Under the pieces are notes generated by a model. That model was not told where the DNA came from, searched no databases, and saw nothing but the letters and a program-made list of their open reading frames with translations. Of a stretch of 64,000 bases of DNA, positions 58,788-64,000 are shown piece after piece. Both the position numbers and the translations under genes were made by a program. This DNA is from Orlajensenia stereocauli (lineage in GTDB: Bacteria; Actinomycetota; Actinomycetes; Actinomycetales; Microbacteriaceae), in NCBI RefSeq assembly GCF_039548895.1, contig NZ_JBCLVG010000001.1; one strand, 5' to 3'. Each line of letters begins with the position of its first letter. The first letter of the stretch is position 1.

Positions 58788-60122
58788 ATGCCAACCACGA
58801 AGTCCGCCGCGGCCACAGCCGCGACCGAGGAGACGGAAACCGTCGCCCCGAAGACCACGGCTGCAGCGAAGAAGACCACCGCTGCGGCAGCGAAGACCAC
58901 CACGGCCGCGCCGAAGAAGGCACCGGCCAAGAAGACCACCGGCACCGCCGCTGCCCCCGTCAAGCGCGCCTCGACGCGCGGCAAGGCCAAGGCCACCGCC
59001 GACGAGCCCGAGGAGGGCGAGGAGGTCGTCGTAGAGGCTGCCTCCATCGAGACCGTCGACGCCGCCACGAAGGACGAGGCCGACGACTTCGAGGATGACG
59101 AGACCAAGCCCGTCGCCACAGTCGAGCCGCTTCCCACCGGCGCCCTCCGGCTGTCGCTCGTCGACGACGAGGACGACGTTCCCGTCTACTCCTCGGCCAT
59201 CACCGGCGCCACGGCCGACCCCGTCAAGGACTACCTGAAGCAGATCGGAAAGGTCGCGCTCCTGAACGCGGCCGAGGAGGTCGAGCTCGCCATGCGCATC
59301 GAGGCGGGCCTCTTCGCCGAGGAGAAGCTCTCGCACCTCAGCGAGGTCGAGAAGAAGTCGTCACTGGGGCGCGAGCTCCAGTGGGTCGCGAAGGACGGCG
59401 CCCGCGCCAAGAGCCACCTGCTCGGAGCCAACCTCCGCCTCGTGGTCTCCCTCGCCAAGCGCTACACCGGCCGCGGCATGCAGTTCCTCGACCTCATCCA
59501 GGAGGGAAACCTGGGCCTCATCCGTGCCGTCGAGAAGTTCGACTACACCAAGGGCTTCAAGTTCTCGACCTACGCCACCTGGTGGATCCGTCAGGCCATC
59601 ACCCGCGCCATGGCCGACCAGGCCCGCACCATCCGCATTCCCGTGCACATGGTCGAGGTCATCAACAAGCTGGCCCGCGTGCAGCGCCAGATGCTGCAGG
59701 ACCTGGGTCGCGAGCCCACGCCCGAGGAGCTGAGCCGCGAGCTCGACATGACCCCTGAGAAGGTCATCGAGGTGCAGAAGTACGGCCGCGAGCCGATCTC
59801 GCTGCACACCCCTCTCGGTGAAGACGGCGACAGCGAGTTCGGTGACCTCATCGAGGACACCGAGGCGGTCGTGCCGGCAGACGCCGTGGGCTTCACGATG
59901 CTCCAGAAGCAGCTCGAGAGCCTGCTCGACTCCCTCTCCGAGCGCGAGGCCGGTGTCATCCGCATGCGCTTCGGCCTGGGTGACGGCATGCCGAAGACCC
60001 TCGACCAGATCGGTGACACCTTCGGCGTGACGCGCGAGCGCATCCGTCAGATCGAGTCGAAGACGATGGCGAAGCTGCGCCACCCGTCGCGGTCGCAGTC
60101 GCTGCGCGACTACCTCGAGTAG
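58788..60122 (+). CDS. sigA: Primary sigma factor (RpoD/SigA/HrdB family)
   Basis: Housekeeping sigma subunit, 444 residues. The N-terminus is a Lys/Ala/Thr-rich stretch (about 15-65), then acidic region 1.1. Region 1.2 is VKDYLKQIGKVALLNAAEEVELA; region 2 is NLRLVVSLAKRYTGRGMQFLDLIQEGNLGLIRAVEKF with the -10-reading FSTYATWWIRQAITRA; region 3 follows, and region 4 is LDQIGDTFGVTRERIRQIESKTMAKLRHP. ATG at 58788 is used because GAGAGG precedes it. Upstream neighbour MFS, downstream murT at 11 bases. Confidence 0.97.
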   Translation: MPTTKSAAATAATEETETVAPKTTAAAKKTTAAAAKTTTAAPKKAPAKKTTGTAAAPVKRASTRGKAKATADEPEEGEEVVVEAASIETVDAATKDEADDFEDDETKPVATVEPLPTGALRLSLVDDEDDVPVYSSAITGATADPVKDYLKQIGKVALLNAAEEVELAMRIEAGLFAEEKLSHLSEVEKKSSLGRELQWVAKDGARAKSHLLGANLRLVVSLAKRYTGRGMQFLDLIQEGNLGLIRAVEKFDYTKGFKFSTYATWWIRQAITRAMADQARTIRIPVHMVEVINKLARVQRQMLQDLGREPTPEELSRELDMTPEKVIEVQKYGREPISLHTPLGEDGDSEFGDLIEDTEAVVPADAVGFTMLQKQLESLLDSLSEREAGVIRMRFGLGDGMPKTLDQIGDTFGVTRERIRQIESKTMAKLRHPSRSQSLRDYLE

Positions 60123-60132
60123 GCCTCCACTG

Positions 60133-61395
60133 GTGCGGTACGTACCGGCGATCGTCATCGGTCGCACGGTCAGGACCCTCGCGCGGCTGCGGAAGCCGGG
60201 CGGTGGTTCCGCCGTGCCCGGACTCGTGGTGAACAAGGTCGCCCCCGGCTACCTCGCAACGACCCTGAACTCGTTCCGCGACGGTCTCGTGATCGTCTCG
60301 GGTTCCAGCGGCAAGTCGACCACGACGAAGATGCTCGTGGCGGTGCTGCGCGCTCACGGTCGTTCGGTGTTCACCAACCCGTCGACGGCGAACATCTCCC
60401 AGGGACTCACCTCGGCTCTGCTCGAGCGGGCCGACCTGCAGGGGCGCATCGACGACGACATCGCGGTCCTCGAGATGGACGAGGGGCACGGTGCCCTCAT
60501 CGCCGCCGAGCTGTCGCCGCGCGTCGTCGCCCTCACGAACGTGATGGTCGACCAGATCGACCGTTTCCACGACTCCGAGATGGTCGCCGCCATGCTGACG
60601 ACGATCGCGGCCAGGGCGACGGATGCCGTCGTCGTCAACGCTGATGACGACTACCTCGTGGAACTCGCCTCCAGTGTTCCCGCCGGCGTCAGGCTGGAGC
60701 GCTTCGGTGTCTCGTCCGCCGTGCTCGACGCCGCCCCTCACGGCCTCGGCCACGCACGCCTCGCGTCGGAGCGCCTCAGTGATCCGTCCGGCATCGTCGT
60801 GGGCGCCGTCTCCGGCCGAACGGCATCGATGCTGATCGACGGTGACGAGCACACCGTGGGCCTTCCTGCTCGGGGCGTCCATTATGCGACGGATGCCGCT
60901 GCCGCCCTGAGCACGGCTCGTGCCGTCCTCGGGTCGGCGTTCGACGTCGATCTCGCTGTCGCCGCCGTCGGCTCCATCCCGCCGGTGTTCGGCCGCGGCG
61001 AGGTCGTAGAGGTGCGCGGTCAGCAGGTCGAGTTCGTGCTCGTGCAGAACCCGGCGAGCTACCAGCTGAACATCGACACCCTCGAACCCGGCGCTCCCGT
61101 GCTCTTCGCCATCGGCTCCGACGTTCGCGACCCGTCGTACTTCTGGCCCGTCGACACGTCGCGCGTCTCCCGCGTCGACATCGTCAGCGGCTCGAAGGCA
61201 TGGGAACTCGCCCTCCAGCTCAGCTACGACGAGGTCGAGATCGACCGTGTGGAGACGGATCTCGGTCGGGCAGTCGACGACTTCCTCGCTCTTCCCCGGC
61301 CCGCGACCGGCGTCAAGACCATCGTCTTCTCGGCCGACTCCATGCGACGCACCAGAGCCCATCTCGGCCTGACCTCCGAGGGGGAGTCGGCATGA
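60133..61395 (+). CDS. murT: MurT-like Mur ligase subunit without zinc ribbon
   Basis: Homologue of MurT, the ATP-using subunit that with GatD amidates the D-Glu alpha-carboxyl of lipid II. The 420 residues have a Mur ligase P-loop VSGSSGKSTTTKML, EMDEGHG, NVMVDQIDRFHD and a Mur C-domain near 300-400. Unlike known MurT, the protein contains no cysteine at all: the four-Cys zinc ribbon in the middle domain is missing (around residues 190-225). The C-terminal motif usually ending in Asp reads DPSYFWP, with Pro339 at the expected acid. It overlaps gatD by ATGA. The canonical reaction is doubtful; see finding. Confidence 0.8.
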   Translation: MRYVPAIVIGRTVRTLARLRKPGGGSAVPGLVVNKVAPGYLATTLNSFRDGLVIVSGSSGKSTTTKMLVAVLRAHGRSVFTNPSTANISQGLTSALLERADLQGRIDDDIAVLEMDEGHGALIAAELSPRVVALTNVMVDQIDRFHDSEMVAAMLTTIAARATDAVVVNADDDYLVELASSVPAGVRLERFGVSSAVLDAAPHGLGHARLASERLSDPSGIVVGAVSGRTASMLIDGDEHTVGLPARGVHYATDAAAALSTARAVLGSAFDVDLAVAAVGSIPPVFGRGEVVEVRGQQVEFVLVQNPASYQLNIDTLEPGAPVLFAIGSDVRDPSYFWPVDTSRVSRVDIVSGSKAWELALQLSYDEVEIDRVETDLGRAVDDFLALPRPATGVKTIVFSADSMRRTRAHLGLTSEGESA

Positions 61396-62126
61396 CCACG
61401 ACCTTCACCATCGCCGTCATCGCTCCGAGCCTGCTGAACACGAACGGCGACGCCGAGAACGCCCGCGTGCTCGCCCGGCGAGCAGAGTGGGCCGGCGAGA
61501 CCGCGACGATCGTCGCCGTCGAGGCCGCCTCCGACCTGCCGGAGGGCGTCGACGCCGTCGTGATCGGCTCGGGCTCCGACTCCGCACTCGTGCCGGCCAG
61601 GGACCTGCTGCTCGAGATCCAGGAGCAGCTCCGGATCTGGTCGACCTCCGGTGTTCCCATCCTCGCCGTCGGAACGGGCTGGGAGCTGATCAGCTGGGGC
61701 GTCGAACGCAGCATCGGCGGCGTGGTCGAGGGCCTCGGCATCCTCGCCGGGCGCGGTGTTCCCCGACAGGACCGCGTCAGTGGCGACCTCGTGCTCTCGA
61801 GCCGTTTCGGACGCATCGTCGGCTTCGAGAACCACGCCCGCGACTACGTCGGGGCCGAGGGCTCACCGCTCGGTCGGGTGCTGAGCGGCAGCGGCAACGG
61901 CAGCGGCTCCTCGCAGGAGGGCGTCGTCATGGGAGACGTCATCGGCACGCACCTGCACGGTCCTGTGCTCGCGAAGAACCCGGCGCTGGCCGATCACCTG
62001 CTCACGTCGATGTTCGAGCGCCGCGGCCTGGTCTACCAGCGCGGCGAGCGAGCGGCATCCGTCGACGACTACGCCGTCGCGGCACGCAACCAGATCCTGA
62101 CCGGGCTCGGCCTCGACACCGACTGA
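61392..62126 (+). CDS. gatD: GatD-like amidotransferase subunit lacking the catalytic Cys
   Basis: Homologue of GatD, the CobB/CobQ-type glutaminase partner of MurT, 244 residues. The nucleophile elbow, normally with Cys, reads ILAVGTGWELISW: position 94 is Gly. In S. aureus GatD the catalytic Cys and His are Cys94 and His189; here His189 is kept in GTHLHGPVLAKNPALADHLL. There is no cysteine in the protein, so glutamine hydrolysis should be impossible. It is coupled to murT by a four-base overlap, so the complex is still made. Confidence 0.82.
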   Translation: MTTTFTIAVIAPSLLNTNGDAENARVLARRAEWAGETATIVAVEAASDLPEGVDAVVIGSGSDSALVPARDLLLEIQEQLRIWSTSGVPILAVGTGWELISWGVERSIGGVVEGLGILAGRGVPRQDRVSGDLVLSSRFGRIVGFENHARDYVGAEGSPLGRVLSGSGNGSGSSQEGVVMGDVIGTHLHGPVLAKNPALADHLLTSMFERRGLVYQRGERAASVDDYAVAARNQILTGLGLDTD

Positions 62127-62149
62127 ACCGTCGCGCACTCTCAGAATGA

Positions 62150-62186
62150 GAAGAGCCGCCAGATGCGATGCATCGGGCGGCTCTTC
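62150..62186. terminator. Terminator between gatD and DUF7455 genes
   Basis: GAAGAGCCGCC (62150-62160) pairs with GGCGGCTCTTC (62176-62186), an 11-bp stem with a 15-base loop that can fold further (GATGCATC). It serves both convergent genes. Confidence 0.82.
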
Positions 62187-62211
62187 TTCGTGAAGTACGA
62201 AGCGGTGCTGG

Positions 62212-62439
62212 TCAGTTCTCGAGGAGACGCGACGACTCGTCGTGCCAGCTGTGCGCGATGGAGGCGAGCTTCTCCTGGTGCTTGCGACCGTGGTGGGCGC
62301 AGAACAGCAGCTCGCCGCTGGCCACGACCACGCGGATGTAGGCCTGAGCGCCGCATGCATCGCAGCGGTCGAGGGCGGTCAGCTGGTGGGCCGTCTCGAG
62401 TTCATCGACGGCACCGTTCGGGGTAACGATCTGTGACAT
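62212..62439 (-). CDS. DUF7455 zinc-binding-type small protein
   Basis: A 75-residue actinobacterial protein. The core is ALDRCDACGAQAYIRV...GELLFCAHHGRKH, with three Cys and two His giving a likely metal site. Function unknown. The ATG at 62439 has a ribosome site (AAAGGAGGG) about six bases upstream; a longer frame to 62499 is not supported. It is commonly found next to sigA/parE in this phylum. Confidence 0.88.
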   Translation of the reverse strand: MSQIVTPNGAVDELETAHQLTALDRCDACGAQAYIRVVVASGELLFCAHHGRKHQEKLASIAHSWHDESSRLLEN

Positions 62440-62602
62440 GGACTGACCCTCCTTTTCGTATCGACCTGAAGATCCGTGAGTCAATGTAAACACGCACATC
62501 AGTCGAATCCGCTTTCATGCACCTGCATTTCGCTCTGCGCGTACGGATTGTGACATTTCTCACGGCAGGGTGTCAGGTCCGGGGGATGTGCCCCTGCTCG
62601 CC

Positions 62603-62616
62603 TAGGGTTGACTGAC
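62603..62616 (+). promoter_or_regulatory. -10 element, leaderless start of topoisomerase gene
   Basis: TAGGGT at 62603-62608, eight bases, then GTG at 62617. The remaining part of 62440-62602 includes the DUF7455 ribosome site and an AT-richer patch near 62480-62560, but no clear box. Confidence 0.55.
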
Positions 62617-64000
62617 GTGAGCAGTGACTATTCCGCCCGGCATCTTTCCGTCCTCGAGGGCCTCGAAGCGGTGCGCAAGCGCCCAGGCATGTACATCGGA
62701 TCGACGGACTCGCGCGGCCTCATGCACTGCCTCTGGGAGATCATCGACAACTCGGTCGACGAGGCGCTGGGCGGCCACGGCTCCGAGATCGACGTGACGC
62801 TGCACCCGGACTCCAGCGTCGAGGTGCGCGACCGCGCCCGGGGCATCCCCGTCGACATCGAGCCGAAGACCGGTCTCTCCGGCGTCGAGGTGGTCTTCAC
62901 CAAGCTGCACGCCGGCGGCAAGTTCGGCTCGGGGTCCTACGCCGCATCCGGCGGACTGCACGGTGTCGGCGCCTCGGTCGTCAACGCCCTGTCCGAGCGC
63001 CTCGACGTCGAGGTCGACCGCGATGGCAAGACGTACGCCATGTCGTTCCACCGCGGAGAGCCCGGCATGTTCGCCGATACCGGAGACACCAAGAGTCCGG
63101 ATGCCCCATTCACCCCGTTCGAGAACAGAAGTGAACTGCGCGTTGTCGGCAAGGTGAAGAAGGGCGTCACCGGCACCCGCATCCGTTACTGGGCCGATCG
63201 ACAGATCTTCACCAAGGGCGCCGACTTCCAGACCGAGGAGCTTCTCGGGCGAGCCAGGCAGACGGCCTTCCTCGTTCCCGGGCTCGGCATCCGCGTCACC
63301 GACGAACGTGGCTTCGAGCCGCACACCGACGAGTTCAGGTTCGACGGTGGCATCTCCGAGTTCGTCGAGCATCTCGCCCCCGACGCCCCGCTCACCGACA
63401 CCTGGCGCCTGACGGGCACAGGCAGCTTCACCGAGACGGTTCCCGTGCTGAGCGACGCCGGCGCGATGATCCCCACCGAGCTGCAGCGCGAGTGCACCGT
63501 CGACATCGCCCTGCGCTGGGGCACCGGCTACGACACGGTCATGCGCAGCTTCGTGAACATCATCTCGACTCCCAAGGGCGGCTCGCACCAGGCCGGATTC
63601 GATGCCGGCATGCTCAAGTTCCTACGCCAGCAGGTCGAGCTGAACGCGCGCCGACTCAAGGCGGGTACGGACAAGCTGGAGAAGGACGACATCTTCGCAG
63701 GCCTCACCGCCGTGCTCACCGTCCGTCTGCCCGAGCCGCAGTTCGAGGGTCAGACCAAGGAGGTGCTCGGCACTCCGGCCGTGCGCTCCATCGTCGCCAA
63801 CGTCGTGGCCAAGGCCATGGCCGAGCGCTACGCCTCGAGCAAGCGCGACGACAAGGCGCAGTCCGCCCTGCTGCTCGACAAGGTCGTCGCCGAGATGAAG
63901 TCCCGCATCTCGGCACGTGCCCACAAGGAGACCCAGCGCCGCAAGAACGCGCTCGAGAGCTCGTCGCTGCCGGCGAAGCTGGTCGACTGCCGGTCGAACG
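62617..64000 (+). CDS. parE: Type IIA topoisomerase subunit B (ParE/GyrB-like), 3' partial
   Basis: ATPase subunit of topoisomerase IV or a gyrase, cut by the window end after about 461 codons. It shows the start LSVLEGLEAVRKRPGMYIGST, Asn-Asp helix EIIDNSVDEALGG, the ATP lid SGGLHGVGASVVNALSE and the transducer segment STPKGGSHQAGFDAG. The normal DNGRGIP motif reads D72-R-A-R-G76-I-P, so the first glycine of the DxGxG box is Ala74. Position next to sigA matches the second actinobacterial topoisomerase (ParE). No stop occurs to base 64000. Confidence 0.9.
   Translation, partial: MSSDYSARHLSVLEGLEAVRKRPGMYIGSTDSRGLMHCLWEIIDNSVDEALGGHGSEIDVTLHPDSSVEVRDRARGIPVDIEPKTGLSGVEVVFTKLHAGGKFGSGSYAASGGLHGVGASVVNALSERLDVEVDRDGKTYAMSFHRGEPGMFADTGDTKSPDAPFTPFENRSELRVVGKVKKGVTGTRIRYWADRQIFTKGADFQTEELLGRARQTAFLVPGLGIRVTDERGFEPHTDEFRFDGGISEFVEHLAPDAPLTDTWRLTGTGSFTETVPVLSDAGAMIPTELQRECTVDIALRWGTGYDTVMRSFVNIISTPKGGSHQAGFDAGMLKFLRQQVELNARRLKAGTDKLEKDDIFAGLTAVLTVRLPEPQFEGQTKEVLGTPAVRSIVANVVAKAMAERYASSKRDDKAQSALLLDKVVAEMKSRISARAHKETQRRKNALESSSLPAKLVDCRSN

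Overview
The window is a GC-rich, gene-dense, chromosomal segment of a high-GC Gram-positive bacterium (Actinobacteria). The gene families point to the order Micrococcales and most likely to Microbacteriaceae: glnA1/glnE/glnA2/panB clustering, polyphosphate glucokinase, DUF3145, DUF4191 and DUF7455 proteins, a PucR-type regulator between aceE and fabD, and a SigA/HrdB-type sigma factor next to murT-gatD and a type IIA topoisomerase B subunit. The family assignment is inference; the actinobacterial assignment is firm. I see no insertion sequence, prophage, integron, CRISPR array or rRNA. No gene-free stretch exceeds 300 bases.

Layout. 1-18 kb is a mosaic of small units: a partial D-2-hydroxyacid dehydrogenase, tRNA-Asn, an alkylsulfatase, a NarL-type two-component system with a palindromic operator, a histidine-kinase-like protein lacking its phosphoacceptor His and coupled to azlCD, deformylase, a DMT transporter, a GT4 glycosyltransferase, tRNA-Met, DNA repair and polymerase genes, a PadR regulator, DUF3145 and a 14-TM MFS exporter. 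18.4-26 kb is a lipid/central-carbon block on the minus strand: aceE, a PucR regulator, then fabD-fabH-acpP-fabF. 26-31.4 kb holds an AhpE-like peroxiredoxin, two tandem DUF1345 membrane proteins, tRNA-Val, an EamA transporter, a Nif3-like protein, a zinc-ribbon protein and the RNase P RNA. 31.5-39.5 kb is a complete kdp potassium operon (kdpF-A-B-C-D-E), preceded by a 27-codon membrane microprotein. 39.6-48.7 kb carries ppgK, panB and the nitrogen block: glnA2, glnE and glnA1, the last behind a textbook GlnR box. 48.7-58.6 kb carries RDD and DUF4191 proteins, a transmembrane pseudokinase, the 2-oxo-acid dehydrogenase E2 and E3 genes, pepA, a PAC2 protein and an MFS transporter. 58.6-64 kb holds sigA, a murT-gatD pair, a DUF7455 protein and the 5' part of a ParE/GyrB gene that runs off the end.

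Two themes stand out. First, initiation is often leaderless: at about eighteen genes a TANNNT-like -10 hexamer ends 6-8 nt before the start codon, and two divergent gene pairs share the same 40-bp back-to-back arrangement. Second, several proteins keep a family fold but have lost catalytic residues: the GatD Cys and MurT zinc ribbon, a histidine-kinase His, and a protein-kinase HRD/DFG. The murT-gatD pair is the most interesting candidate for an undescribed function. If the host has the group B peptidoglycan typical of Microbacteriaceae, the D-Glu alpha-carboxyl that MurT-GatD normally amidates is the cross-link site, and this pair appears to have lost the ability to supply ammonia from glutamine.
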